Positions 1 to 12,692 are shown, numbered from the stretch's first letter. The stretch is DNA of 64,000 nt from Protopterus annectens (GCF_019279795.1 NC_056738.1:476891988-476955987), one strand, 5' to 3'. Numbers and translations: made by a program. The notes: a model not told the origin generated them from the sequence alone.

Positions 1-883
1 CAGATGTAACCCTACCCCCAGTGATGGCAGTGTGTGAACACCAAGGGATGTGCAAATGGGTAGACCTTGCAATCATGCAGATTTGGGGGACATGTGTAGG
101 GCAGACTGAACATACACTGGCAAATGCAGATGGTCCATGCTAGTATACCCCTACCAGGAGTAGTGACTGCTGCAGTACATATAACAATAGGTGCAACAAA
201 CTGTCATGATAAGGGTGTGCACACATATGCACACACGGAGTGTATGCATCATGGTCATCATCCGCACACCTAACACATTCCGTAGACACTGCATGTGAGT
301 GTACAGGACATATGTCACATATCAGGCTCATGTACTGTTTACATATGTGGTGATGTGGTCCCATGGCAGATCAAGGAAAGGTGTGTCATATCAAAAAGGG
401 TGTGTACACTCCCCATAGCCACGGTATGGTCTGATGGTTGTCAGTGTAATAGTATTGGATTGGTCAGACTTGGTCCGCTGATGTTGAGATCTGTAAACCA
501 GACATCAGGCATTCACAAATAACATCTATCCACATATCATCCCAGGTATGTGTTGCTGAAAAACATAGGGGCTGTGAGCATTATTGCTGACATAACTGAC
601 ACTGTACTACACATTCAGCAATGGGTTGAACACCTGTGAGGTTTGGTGCACAGTACATGGCAGGGTGCAAAACAGGTGCACAGCAATAGTGTGTACATGG
701 GTGCAGTGTTATCCAGGAGAAGGGGCATCACCTACTAACACAGTACATGCATCACACACATGTATACTGTTGCTAGCATGGATTGACTATAGCTGCACTG
801 CATGCTGTTGTGCACCATATGTTATGCATGCTGAGAGATGGGTAATAGGAGGACTGTGTATACTATCATGGTGCAACCTCACC

Positions 884-887
<4 letters not shown>

Positions 888-970
<83 letters not shown>
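888..970. repeat. (TG)n microsatellite
   Basis: About 80 bp of nearly pure TG dinucleotide with a few interruptions. Apparent cysteine/valine proteins through it are artefacts of the repeat. Confidence 0.97.
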
Positions 971-971
<1 letters not shown>

Positions 972-1217
972 TGTGTGTTAGTGGGTGGTTATTTTGTCTG
1001 TAGGGTCACTCTGGTGAAGTGGAGGGAGGTTGATGCATGTAGGATGCATGTGTACATGCGTGTGTGTTTGTGTGGGTGTCCATGTATGCACATGTGTGAT
1101 TGTGGGGTTGTTCATACAGCGGTACTTCCCTTCGGGATTGTGCAGTACATGGACATGGAATGACACAGCAGGAATACTTGTCATGTATGTAATCACAGGA
1201 CAGCTGATAGTATAGAT

Positions 1218-1335
1218 ATTCTAGATATCCTTCCTTCCCATAGTTTCTGGGTTTGTAATCTGTCTTCATTTGTTAAAAATCTTGAGACTAATATAATTAC
1301 ATTGACATCACATGGTTTACACCACTATAAAATTC
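1218..1335 (-). mobile_element. 118-bp L1-like fragment, inverted copy of 24938-25055
   Basis: The reverse complement of this stretch matches 24938-25055 with about 6 differences in 118 positions (about 95%). At the second site the sequence lies just upstream of an L1-like endonuclease reading frame, so this is taken as a small fragment of that family. It abuts the duplicated MYB exon segment at 1340 with almost no spacer. Confidence 0.75.
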
Positions 1336-1339
1336 CTAT

Positions 1340-1466
1340 GATGTTGGTGTCCATACAGACACCGAAGATGATGATAGTACTGTTGAGGCACAGGTGGAGT
1401 TTTCAGGGGCCAAAACAGCACCATCATTTGACATCCCCCTTTTAGCCACTCCATCCCTGCACACAG
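1340..1466 (+). repeat. Duplicated segment of the MYB-like exon
   Basis: These 127 bp repeat 2186-2312 with a single difference. The source lies inside the MYB-like exon, so this is a partial exon duplication. It has no splice acceptor in front and no open continuation behind. The near identity says the duplication is recent relative to the rest of the block. Confidence 0.9.
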
Positions 1467-2015
1467 GGTAGTATAATAAGGTCTGTAGCATGGAACATGC
1501 ATCGGGAGGGAAGGTAGAAGCCAGGTATACCCTTAATATTGCATTGAGTAGATAGGTGACTGACAACCCATGTATGCAGCACTACAGATGCATTGGGGAA
1601 TTACTAGACAACACCAGAGAGTGTATCCATATATTACAGTTGTCACATGATAGGTTGATTGAGCAGCATATCTGGCATGTACTGAGCAATACTTACACAT
1701 GACACTCCAGTGCATGAAATTATGGAGTGAACATAGTAGCCCCTCACATATAGGGGCCATACTCACGATGTCCGGACATACACAGGGTGAACAATGAATG
1801 ACAGCAGTGAGGCCATGTTAAACCACTCCACTCAGGTTAGGGAGGTAATGGAGTAACAGGTCTTATGTTGTGATCACTTGTCTAGGCATTTAGAGGAATG
1901 ATACATTAATGAGTGGTATTAATGAGTTATGTTACCAAATGTGATTCAGGATCGAGAAAGCATGGGAATAAACATGGAACTGTCTGTAAAGTCACGGACA
2001 GGTAGGTATTAAGGT

Positions 2016-2081
<66 letters not shown>
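2016..2081. repeat. (TG)n microsatellite
   Basis: About 66 bp of pure TG directly upstream of the MYB-like exon's splice acceptor. An open frame runs through it, but the encoded Cys-Val run is not a credible N-terminus. Confidence 0.97.
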
Positions 2082-2082
<1 letters not shown>

Positions 2083-2147
2083 ATATGTGTGTACTGTTAT
2101 GCAACGCTTTACAGGTCTTAAAGTGCATTTCTTGTTTTCCTCCACAG

Positions 2148-2707
2148 GGGGCGAGGTGGGGCAGGGTCCCTCCTGCTTACAATCTGATGTTGGTGTCCAT
2201 ACAGACACCGAAGATGATGATAGTACTGTTGAGGCACAGGTGGAGTTTTCAGGGGCCAAAACAGCACCATCATTTGACATCCCCCTTTTAGCCACTCCAA
2301 CCCTGCACACAGTTTCAGTGCCTATACATACCCCATCACCAGTGGCCATAGCGGAGGGACAGCTGGCGGTTGGTGGCAGTGCACAGGAGGGTGTGGTATC
2401 CATGCCTACTGTGTCTGGTCACAGCAGGCATTGCTGGATGTCTGGCAGGGTACCACATAGGCAGACGTCCCAGGGTGCTCATGGTAGGGCCGCTGGTCAT
2501 CATGCCCCTGGCAGACGTGCCACAACTGGTACCACCAGGCATATGTTTCAGGCTGTCATGGTGGTGCAGGCACATATGGAACTGTACACCAGACAGGGCC
2601 TGAGTCTGCAGAGGGCTGCTCTCACATCTGCAAGCAACAACTTCCATGAGCTGTCTGGTGCCATCCGTGCTTATACTGAGCTCATGGGTAGACAGTTTGG
2701 TAGATGA
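2148..2707 (+). CDS. Harbinger MYB-like accessory protein, C-terminal exon
   Basis: Autonomous Harbinger transposons encode a second protein with a MYB/SANT-like domain that binds the transposon ends and brings the transposase to the nucleus. The part here, about 185 residues, is the C-terminal region. An acidic stretch (DTEDDD) is followed by a Ser/Pro/Thr/Gly-rich linker and then a helical tail with VVQAHMELYTRQGLSLQR and a final GAIRAYTELMGRQ before a TGA at 2705. A pyrimidine-rich tract ending in CAG at 2147 looks like a splice acceptor, which is why I start at 2148 rather than at the Met inside the TG repeat. No MYB/SANT domain is seen upstream, so the N-terminal exon is missing or outside the window. 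The family call rests on the tail pattern and on the transposase in the same block. It could instead be an unrelated host-like coiled-coil exon. Confidence 0.55.
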
Positions 2708-4247
2708 TGGACCTCATCGACCATGGTTTGTCCTTGCTTGAACATGTGGTGGGAGTGTGGCAACAGCCGTGTGGACATAGGCTAGCAACACAAACAGCTA
2801 ATGGTCAACATGGATGTGCTAGGACACCAAGGAGCTCCCATAGTGGCAGTACCAGCTCTAGCACTGAGGGGGGGCACTTTCCACACCACACCACAGTAGG
2901 CCACGAGCACATGGTCCTGGCCAGTCCCAGGAGGCACCTGGTTCCAGTGGACATCTGTCATCATCAGGGGAGAGTAGCACATCAAGGCTTGTACCTGGAC
3001 ATGCCCGTGGAACCCCTGGCAGGCACAGTCCACATGTCCATGGCTGGTGGCAGTGAACTGCACACCCTGCCAGGTATGGTCAGCAGCTGTCCATAAACAC
3101 CTGTATAGAGCAACCACATGGCAGAACTGTGTGCATGCATACCCACACACTATATGAACACAACTAGGGCACCCCCATACCTACACAAACCACATCACCA
3201 CACCCAGTTCAACTCATTACACCCCTCACCCACACACATGGTGTCAAATGTATGGCCCACCCTTGGCCTCTGGCAAACCAACAACACACCCTGTGCATAT
3301 ACTTGTGTCACATCCCTGTCATCCATAACATCGATGCAGGGACAGGCTAATATGGTTTTGATGCACACAGTGACTGTACTATAGTGTATCAAAGTAATGC
3401 AGTGTAACATGTTGTCAGGAGCAAAGTTTAATGCATACATGTCAGGTAGTGTAGCCATCCAACAATGATGCATTATAGCTATTAGTAACACTGGTTGATT
3501 GTGGTCTCCATAATGTTATCCATTTGTGTTTAGGTGTACATGTATCAGCAGGAGGATGGTCTGCTGTCATTTTCCACAAGGGGTATAGCACTGTGGTGAC
3601 GCCATGGCTGTGACATGTTGGGGTACAGTTGAACACATGTCACAGGTTTGTATAACAGTTATTGCCTGTGCCACATGGACAGGTAACCTGCTGGGACGTG
3701 TATAATCAGCAACCTGACATAGACCCATCAACATACACGCACACTCTTACTTGGCAACACTGGGACTAGACCCCTACCTAGGTATGTAGTGCTACTGAAG
3801 TGTGTGGCTTTCATTGCACACACCACACAGCATTTAGGGTGAGGTGTGTTCCAGGTTACATGTTACATGCAGAACATCCCCAGACATGTACAGTATGCTA
3901 ATGGGGCATGTAATGGTTGTATATGGACAATACATAGTGTGACATACCATCATATAATCATTAACAGACACATAACAGGCAGACCAAGAGACCTGGGCCT
4001 ATCGCTGCTAACAAATTTGACCATGTGTCCAATGTGTTACAGATAGGCTGCACACAGCACATGCGTAACTTGGCTGGATTGTGGTATGAGTTACCTGTAT
4101 AGTTGATGGTGACAGTGGTCACCATAAAGTGGTACATGGGATATATACCGGGTGTACCTTCGTGTAATGACAGTGTACACAGCACTCACATCCTCCAGTG
4201 GATATTGTACTCCCTAAATCCCATCATGACACTCTGACATACCCACC

Positions 4248-5640
4248 ATGTCTTATGAGCAGAGAAGTGTGTTGAACCAGGGACTTAACTTAATTTCAAC
4301 TTGTAACTCTACCTTGAATGACTTGAAGTTATTTGTAAGGAGTATTTCTTTGAAATTACAGTTTGGGAATGAAAAGGGTTCTGATATTTGTATTTTCAGG
4401 AAACCCAGTATTATTGAGAAACAACTCCGTCCAGTGGTTAATGGAATAGGGAACATCCTTAAAGATGCGAGGTACTTTCTGAGTAAACTGTGTAGTTGGT
4501 CTGTTACATAATATAGAGAAGAGGCCCTCTTGGTTATGCTAGATGTTACCTCAATATTTACCTGCATTCCTAATGATGCAGGTATTGACTATGTTTGAAT
4601 GAACCTAGGCAGAAACCCTGCTTTCAGTAGTGACAAAGTTTATTTTAATTTGTACTCTGTTGGAACTTATACTGGAGCACAATGTGTTTATGTTCTAGAA
4701 TGAACATTATTTGCAACAGACAGGGGTGGCTATGGGCAAGGTATGTGCCAATAGCTATGCCAATATGGTTCTAGCTGAATGGGAGATGCAGAATGTTTTT
4801 TCTGACAACAACAGGTTCAGAAGGTCTGTACTTTACTATGGCCGCTATGTGGATGACCCATTCCTTGTTTGGGGGGACACAGTAGAAAGTCTTGACCAGT
4901 TTGTGCTCTAGCTGAATAGCACTACCAGCTTTCTTAAGTTTACTTATGAATGGTCTACAGAATTCATCCCTTTCTTAGATGTAATGGTGTATAAGACTGT
5001 AGGAGGTATATATACCAGACAATATGTTAAGCCTTGTAAGACTAACAGCACAGTACACTCACGCAACATGCATCCCAAGCAGAATGTCCTTAAAGGACAG
5101 TTTTTCAGAACAGCTAGATTAAGCACAAGAGATAGCGACATGTATGATTCTTTTGACATACTTGCCTCTAACTTGATGAACAGAGGGTACAGTGGTACAG
5201 AGATAGCAACTGTACAGAATGATGCAGTTATGTTGAGGGGCACATGCACAAGACCATACTTCAATGACCAGATGGAGGATTCCGTTCCTTCCACTATGAG
5301 ACCTACCCAACCCACATGTATGAGCCTTTCATATTCTAAAGATTCAGGATCCATCTGTGAGATAGTTAAAAAACATTGGAAAATTCTGGCCTCAGATGAT
5401 AGATGCAAGGGGTTGTTAGGAGATACACCCTTTTTTTGTTTTAAGAATCGTCCGTCAATAAAGAAAATGCAATGTTATAAGCCTCTGTCTGTTAGCCAGA
5501 AGGGTGTTGTTAGTCAAAGGGTAGGTACATATCCTTGCCTTCATTGAAATGCCTGCAGATATATAGATACAGATGACCACTTTGTACACCCAGAAACAGG
5601 ACAGATTTTTAACTTTAGGTTTTATGCGTAATTTGTAAAA
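4248..5640 (+). pseudogene. PLE-1 reverse transcriptase / GIY-YIG remnant
   Basis: Recognisable landmarks in order are an N-terminal LKLFVRSISLK motif near 4320, the RT motif QQTGVAMGK near 4712, the catalytic box YVDD near 4845, FIPFLDVMVYK near 4965, and the PLE-typical stretch around HPKQNVLKGQFFR near 5070. Downstream the frame decays through the region where the GIY-YIG nuclease should lie (about 5520-5700). This protein would copy element RNA at a nicked target. It cannot be functional here. PLE assignment is firm because the order and spacing of these motifs differ from LINE and LTR reverse transcriptases. Confidence 0.85.
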
Positions 5641-5978
5641 GTTTTTATGTTGGAAAGACCAATTGTTGCTTGAAGGATCATATAAGGGAGCACAAGTAGA
5701 GCATTGCCAAGAGAGATGAAATGAATGCACTGTCTAAACATGTCATGTTAACAGGGTGTGAACATCGGTTTAAGTTTTTAGTATTAGAAATGTATACACC
5801 AAGGTTGAGAGAGAGTGACATAAAAACAAAAACAGAGTGTATAGAGATTAAATGGATGCATTTGTTTAGGGCAAATGAAGGCAAGGGGTTAAACAAAGTC
5901 ATCCCATTAAGTCATTGTTAAGATCACGTGACCTTAGACACTAAGCTATTTAAATGCATTGCTAAGTGATGTAGAGAT

Positions 5979-6018
5979 GGATCTGATGAAGTACCTATGT
6001 GTATGAAAGTGCTTATCC
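5979..6018 (+). ncRNA. Hammerhead-ribozyme-like motif in PLE-1 3' end
   Basis: The core CTGATGA (5983-5989) is followed by a short hairpin GTAC/GTAT (one G-U pair) and then GAAA (6005-6008) and GTGCTT. The bases before the core (GGAT, 5979-5982) can pair with ATCC at 6015-6018 as a short stem I. PLEs are known to carry minimal hammerheads with very short stem III. Of the copies in this window, this one fits the fold best. Self-cleavage is inference. Confidence 0.5.
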
Positions 6019-6175
6019 TGTTTGTATTTTAATATTTTATACTTGTTGTTTTATTAAATTTGGCTTGCTCACTCATATCTCTCTGCCTAGCCAGCTTTTA
6101 TTTTAATTTTCTTTCAGTATTTTTGTGCCTTGCTGGTTGTTCTTTTTATATACTTTCCAACCCATTGTATATCCC

Positions 6176-8297
6176 AACAGTGGTACTACAGGGATATGCA
6201 TCAAATGCACATGCCACAAGCATAGTAGGGTGTTGCATTGTCATGCCTCACCTATGGGCAGCAACAACACTATCTGTACTACTGTGTGGCAATGTGTATT
6301 GTAATAGGAGTATGTGGCTTTGGAATGCTGTACCCAACAGATATATGGACATGCACACATACACACACTTGCCAGAACTCAATGGGCATACCATGCCTAT
6401 CAACCCATTTGTGCAACATTGTTGTGCTGGTACTGCAAGGCTCGTGTATCCAGTAAGGAGAGGAGTGTAACAGGGTACATGTAATGTTCCATACAGCAGC
6501 AACCACAACTGACTATGGCAATGGGTGTTGAGGTGGTTGTGAAGGCCCTCATGGAATTCCCAAGTACAGGTGCACTAACACACAGACACTGCTGTCTTCA
6601 GTAATGCACACTTACATATGTGTCAGTACTGGGGTGCATCACTGCAGGTGGTCATAGCTGTGTACCTAGCTATTGTCCATGGAGATATGGGTTGTGCAGG
6701 TGATGTGTGTACTGTAGTATCCTGCCACCTGCCATGTGGCAGTAGGCAATCTATCGACAGACACCACTTTGGTGACCCTCAGGGTGAGAGTGACATGCAT
6801 CAGCCAATCCTCTGGCTGCCTCCTGCACATGGCCACTGAGGTGATCAAGTTGACATATATGCAACATGTATTATAACACATGGTTAATGTCTGTGATGGA
6901 GACCTGTACCCAAGCATGTTCTGTTGACTGTGGTAGTGCAGTGGAGGTACCCATGGCATGTGGTGCATACAGGGTGTTGTCTCCTATATGTGCCAGTTCT
7001 TACACAGCTGGGCAGACATATCAGTGTCAATCAAGCATAGGTTGCCTGTACATATCCCAGCTGGATACCTGACATCTGCACATCTGTACAAGGACTGGCA
7101 GTCATCAGCTTGGCAAGTAGCTATGCAGTAGGATGACTGTGTTGACAGACAGACATTTGACAGCAATATCCATGCCATAACTACATGTTGGAAGCCCTTA
7201 CTAACATGTGCTGTACAGATGGTAGTCTACAGTTACATTCCACATGTCGGATCATTATACAGTAAGGGATATATACTGTGACACAGCTCACACACCAGAG
7301 ACACAATAGGGAGGCCTCAGAGTCCAGCTATTGCAGGTGTGCTTGTTGTCAGTACTACATTTAGCACTCTACTCTTGCCTGGGAAACCCCTGTCAACAGT
7401 ACTACCACCATGATACACTACATGCTAGTGTGACAGCATGTACCCTGGGCTACTATTCCTGTATGTAATACATTCACATGGATAACAGTGCTGTATATGC
7501 CACATATACTTGTGGGTCCCAGACATGACACTTACACCCCTTGCTACTGTAATGACAGCACATTGGTGCATGTATTGTACATGGCATTACATACACTTAT
7601 TACAGTTGTCATTACCCTGCTATGTTATCAGACTGGGTGGTGAGAACTGGTTACCAGGGCAAAGCCATGCTTAGCAGGTATCAACATTGCTCCAATATAA
7701 CAGCTAACCTGATTTGTGCACTGGTAAGTGAAACCTACATGGTATACTCCCTTGTACATTTACCCGTAGCTTAACAATGCTTAGCTTCTTGCAAATCCAC
7801 ACAAACATGCTTAAAGCTGCTTAAAACTGCCTTAACCACTCTGTATCTGACAGCCCGTGTTCTGCCCAGGAACAAAATGAACAGCCCTTTCAGGTCTTGA
7901 ACCCAGGACCCTGTACACTATAGTCACAACAGTTAACCACTACACCATGACCACTGTGAAGACAGCTGTTGTTTTTCCAATATATCTGTTAAATACACAT
8001 ATTGATTAGTATTGAACAATTGCCTTTACTTCCACAATTGTGTAGTACTTGTTATTAATATGACTGTTGCATCACATATGTTGTTATATCATAACATACA
8101 CATATCAGATACATATGGTGAGATACATCTGGGAAGGTATACACAACCTTGATATTTACACAATGACAGGAATTTGGATATATACATATACATATGTTGA
8201 TATATGTCTACATTTACATACACATGTATATTCATACATATGTCTGTCTGTATACACAGCTGTATAGTGCATCATATATATGGCTATGTGTAGATCT
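6176..8297. other. Harbinger-block interior, no gene recognised
   Basis: GC-richer sequence of the same texture as 1-4235, resuming after PLE-1. I find no recognisable gene; the short open frames are unremarkable. It contains the SINE at 7878-7960 and grades into TA-rich DNA after about 8050. Confidence 0.5.
7878..7960 (-). mobile_element. tRNA-derived SINE head
   Basis: On the minus strand a tRNA-like stretch has an A-box-like TGGTGTAGTGGTTAA (complement of 7933-7947) and a B-box-like GGGTTCAAGACC (complement of 7893-7904) at tRNA-like spacing. The anticodon arm pairs poorly, so it is taken as a SINE promoter head or a tRNA pseudogene rather than a working tRNA. Confidence 0.6.
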
Positions 8298-8300
8298 CCT

Positions 8301-8331
<31 letters not shown>

Positions 8332-8774
8332 GGTTCTAGGACTATTCACTGAAAGCACATTTCACTGAAAGTCAAATGATTGTGCACAAATCACTGAAAG
8401 CGCAATTCACTGAAAATACAATTCACTGAAGGTTATATATGGCCTTTTCCCCACTATTGTGCGACCCTCGAGTTAGCAAATATAGTAAGGGGAGTTGGAT
8501 ATATATTAAGTTCAGAAAAGAGTAATTTATTGGAATTGCAAGTATCCATGTATATAGTTCAAAATATTTAACATAGTTGGTGGGCTACGCCCCCGCACTC
8601 CCTCTTACTAGATATACTAACTCCAGGGTCGCACAACAGTGAGGAAAAGGCCATATATAACTTTCAGGAAAATGTTTTTCAGTGAATTGTATTTTCAGTG
8701 AATTGAGCTTTCAGTGAATTGTGCACAGTCAAATGTGTTTCAGTGAAATGTGCTTTCAGTGAATAGCCCTAGAC

Positions 8775-8776
<2 letters not shown>
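8332..8776. mobile_element. Long-inverted-repeat MITE inserted in a TA microsatellite
   Basis: The ends are inverted copies: left begins GGTTCTAGGACTATTCACTG and right, on the other strand, GGGTCTAGGGCTATTCACTG. Inverted similarity continues for about 165 bp per arm, including the internal GTGCGACCCT and CTAGTAAG-like stretches, leaving about 100 bp of unique centre. The left arm holds five copies of TCACTGAA within about 95 bp and the right arm the mirrored set, as expected for subterminal transposase-binding repeats. It encodes nothing. TA repeats flank both sides, so the target duplication cannot be read. The superfamily is not recognised. Confidence 0.8.
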
Positions 8777-9243
<467 letters not shown>

Positions 9244-9250
<7 letters not shown>

Positions 9251-10404
9251 TGTTCACCATATGTCCAGAACATGGAGTGGAGTCCTACCTCATCCCCAAT
9301 AGTCCCAACCACTTAGTGCAAGAGGATGTCAGGTATGTATTGCAGGTATATATGTAGACTGTTGCGACTGTAATAGGGGTTGTCTTAACAGACATGTTGT
9401 ATGTGGGAGGTCACATCTGCTTTTAACATGTGCACCTTTGGCTACTGACAGACATCCTAAGGACATCATAGTACAGTACTACTGCTAGCACAATAATGAT
9501 CTGTGGACTACAGCAGAGATATGACCAATAAGTGTGGACAGTCTGGCACTCTGTGGTCAGTCCAGAGGTGTACACAGATCCCCTTCATGTGAGACATGTG
9601 GACCATGCCTCCCAGTAAGGATGTTAATAGCCATGTACATGGGTATATCATGTAAATACTGGACTACATAAGCCCACACAGTTTGTGCATGCATACACAC
9701 CAGTCTGTCCTGACACATAATACCTGGTGGTGCAGGGGTCACATGGCCGCATACTACTCAGTAGTTAGTGACATACATCTGTACAGAATCCCACTGCTTT
9801 GTCAGAAATACACAACAGTTATGGTAGCCTGGCAGCAGTATGTCTTGCAAATAACTGGACATATCAGCACACTGTGTAATTACAGTAGGCTGCTAGGCAT
9901 GTTACAAAGCACTGTGCAAACTACAGGCAGACTGCCACAATACTGGACTACATTTTGTATGGGAGACTACACATGTACCTGCAATGATAGCAGGCTCTAC
10001 ACGCATGTCACAGCACAGAGAAAAAGACACCTGTGTGAAAGTGCATACCCACAACCAATGTAAACGCAGCCACAGCCACATATGGTACACATGCTTTATA
10101 TGACACCATATGGACTGTCTGATAAACACCATCCTCATATGTGCCACTCACACAATGACCCTACATACACTGGGTCATGGCACTGTGTGGTCCGATGGCT
10201 GTTTGTGGTATGGGACACATGTGTCTCTGGCCCTACAGACATTTGAGCCACTAGGATACCATTCACTGGAGCAGCATGTCACATCAGATAGAACAGGATT
10301 GACAACAATAGCATCTACCTCAGTCTATGCACAACCCAAGGTACGTACGGGCAATACTCATACTGTCTACAATCACCCTAGGTACACAGACCCCTGTACT
10401 GTAC
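9244..10404. other. Harbinger-block interior, no gene recognised
   Basis: Texture as in 1-4235. There are no coding features I can support; the open frames of about 60-125 codons here have no recognisable motif. Confidence 0.45.
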
Positions 10405-10560
10405 ACCAGTATCTGGTCTGAGACCAGGTCTGATGAAGCAACATTAAGTTGTGAAAGCGCTTACTGTTTGTCTTCTGCAATAAAGTACAGTGACTGATTT
10501 CCAGTGTGTAACTTTGGTGCCTTAATTTACTTTTGCAGTCAGTGCAACATACCACTATGC
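10405..10560 (+). mobile_element. PLE 3'-end (pseudo-LTR) fragment
   Basis: A short fragment starts with a 6-bp-stem hairpin (CTGGTC/GACCAG, 10413-10427), followed at once by the hammerhead-like core CTGATGA, the stem GCAAC/GTTGT and GAAAGCGCTT. It matches the layout at the 3' ends of the longer PLEs in this window. An AATAAA follows at about 10479. No coding sequence is attached. Confidence 0.65.
10413..10465 (+). ncRNA. Hammerhead-like motif, copy 2
   Basis: CTGATGA at 10430-10436, stem II GCAAC (10438-10442) with GTTGT (10448-10452), then GAAAGCGCTT to 10462. Stem II pairs fully with one G-U. Stem I pairing with the upstream bases is weak (about 3 bp), so activity as a monomer is doubtful. 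Confidence 0.45.
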
Positions 10561-10618
10561 TAAATCAACAGTTTGAAAAACAGGAAGACTGAAACTTAAT
10601 TGCTATCATTTAGTGACT

Positions 10619-10805
10619 TCAGTTCTCACTTCTCACCATAGCTCTCTACCTATTAGCATAAATAACTGGAGAAACAACAAAGCCAATAATGGGGGAATAC
10701 AACGTCAGTTCTCACATCTCACCATAGCTCTCAACTCACAAAGCCAATAATGGGGGGATACAAATTCTGTCCTCACTTCTCACCAGAGCTCTCAACTCAA
10801 AGATT
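10619..10805. repeat. Three-copy imperfect tandem repeat
   Basis: The phrase TCTCACTTCTCACCATAGCTC recurs, with changes, at about 10625, 10710 and 10772, and CAAAGCCAATAATGGGGG follows it twice. Units are about 60-87 bp and vary in length. Confidence 0.8.
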
Positions 10806-11833
10806 ACATTTACAGAACTGTTCAGTATATCCTGCACTAGCTCTTAGCATCTGTTAATCATCTGATAAAGTAAAAGCCACCTTACTCTGTACACATACCT
10901 TCCCCTTTCATTTGTTCATCTACCACAGGGTTACCATATTGCCAGTTTTCCTTCAGCAATAAATGATTATTTAGAACTGTTCTTTGATGAAAACTACTCT
11001 TCTGCTAGTGCAACCCACTTGTTTGTGCTAGCTCTGTATGTCAAGAAAAAAAAATGAACAAGGGTGATTGACCCTTGTCCCAGCTATTTTTCACACTGTC
11101 AAATACAGAAAAGAATAAAGGAGAAAAGACTTCCATTTTTCACATCTGCATTTCAAATCAACTTTCCCGGTTTGGAATGTGAAAAAAAAGAATAATCCTC
11201 TCTTGAAAAGCACAGATCAATGAACTGACCACACATATGCGTGCATTTAAGGTTCAAAACAAATTTGTAAAAGATTGAGTTACTTCAAACTCTTCAGTTT
11301 CCAAAAAAATTGTTTACTTGCTCAGTGGCATGATAAATATCATAAATATTCAGTACAGTGTTTTAATTCATGTTAGCACTTAATCTTTCACTAAAATGCT
11401 AAAGGAAAATGAACCCTTCTGAATAAAGGAAATAACATTTAGTTCATAAACTTTCTCAAAGATCTAAAGCTGCTGATTTTAGAGCTCGCCAGCCATTGAT
11501 GTTTCTTGCTTCTATAGCACTGCATGGATATTTATTTAACTTCCAGAACTTTGATTGCATCATGCACTCCGTATTATTTATCATTAAAAAAAAAAATCAA
11601 CATTTTTTGGAGTTGTTTCAATCCAAAAATCAAGATGATTTAATCATAATATACTTACTAAACTGGAATTTTATTATGTGATTTATTTCACTTACTTGAG
11701 ACTAAACTATTGCAACAGATTTGAAAAGCAAAACTTTGCCACTAAGATAAAAAAATGCTAACCCTCTCTAAGCACAACTTCTGGTTCTATAGGAAGCACT
11801 GAGACCAGGATGGAGAAAAATGTGTATGTATGT

Positions 11834-11860
11834 ATCTATCTATCTATCTATCTATCTATA

Positions 11861-11924
<64 letters not shown>
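11834..11924. repeat. (TCTA)n then (TA)n microsatellite
   Basis: About eight TCTA units run directly into about 65 bp of TA with one CATA interruption. Confidence 0.95.
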
Positions 11925-11928
<4 letters not shown>

Positions 11929-12692
11929 GAGAGAGATAGGAGGTATATGAGATGGGTAAAAGTGTAATAAAAACTAGTCAGGTTAAAAGCATTCTGATAA
12001 GCTAGGATGGTCCATGGATGCCAGATTTGCAAGAAACTATGGATTTAACCTGAATGATATATATTTTAATGCATATTAAGTAGTCTTATATTTTTGGGAT
12101 ACGACAAGGTTTTAAATAGGTATAGTCAAACTTAGAGATTGTTTGTGCTACTACAGGCAAAGGCAGCATTCTTAAAATGCCATTGCTGTTCAGGTTTGCT
12201 GAGACCATGGGTGTGTATTCTCATTCAGCCAGGTAGAATTCTTAAGTTATGCACATATTTAAAGACTCTTTTCATGTTGTTGTTTTTCCATGCTAGTTCT
12301 TTGCACCCACTCAGTAGTCCAGATATTTATTGTTAACTGGCCAAACAAAGCTATGCTTGAGAGTAGTGCTTTTAAGGTATGAGCTCCAACAAAAAAGGAT
12401 TACAGGTATCACAACTTGGAGAAGCTGAACTGTACAAAATAAAATACACAGACTTTTGTCTCTGTGGAAAAAAGATCACAAGTTGACATATTTTTATTCC
12501 AGCTATCTGGTAGTTCAGACAGTTAAGGCTACAAGCAGTTGATCGGCATCACCATGTATTATTGGTTGAATTCCCACTGAATCTATTTGCAAGCTGGGAC
12601 TCTATGCAAGCCACTTAAAAAAGACAGCACTACTAGGGCCACTTGAGCTAGTTGGTTTACCCTGATAGTAAACAGATAGAATCCTCACACAA

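Larger units (their letters stand above)
1..4235. mobile_element. Left part of Harbinger-containing block, mostly noncoding
   Basis: This is moderately GC-rich, TG/CA-rich DNA whose only recognisable coding part is the MYB-like exon at about 2148-2707. The same sequence texture returns at 6.2-10.4, 13.2-15.3 and 18.8-24.7 kb, where the matching transposase lies, so I infer that these are pieces of one large interrupted Harbinger element or of several relatives. The left terminus and terminal inverted repeat are not visible and may lie outside the window. Apart from the sub-features listed separately, I see no other gene here. Confidence 0.4.
4236..6175 (+). mobile_element. Penelope-like element 1 (PLE-1), decayed
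   Basis: A PLE is a retroelement with a telomerase-related reverse transcriptase and usually a C-terminal GIY-YIG endonuclease. The copy begins with an N-terminal fragment at about 4248, skips most of the fingers region, then carries the RT palm and a poor remnant of the endonuclease. It ends in an AT-rich 3' tail after the hammerhead-like motif at 5979-6018. It is 5' truncated, internally deleted and broken in several places. It splits the Harbinger-containing block, so it inserted later than that block. Confidence 0.85.

Noticed and set aside
2019-2147. N-terminal extension of the MYB-like frame through the TG repeat
   Set aside because: Cys-Val repeats from a microsatellite. A splice acceptor at 2147 explains the real exon start better.
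7886-7952. Functional tRNA gene on the minus strand
   Set aside because: A and B boxes are good, but the anticodon arm and acceptor stem do not pair well, so a SINE head or tRNA pseudogene is more likely.
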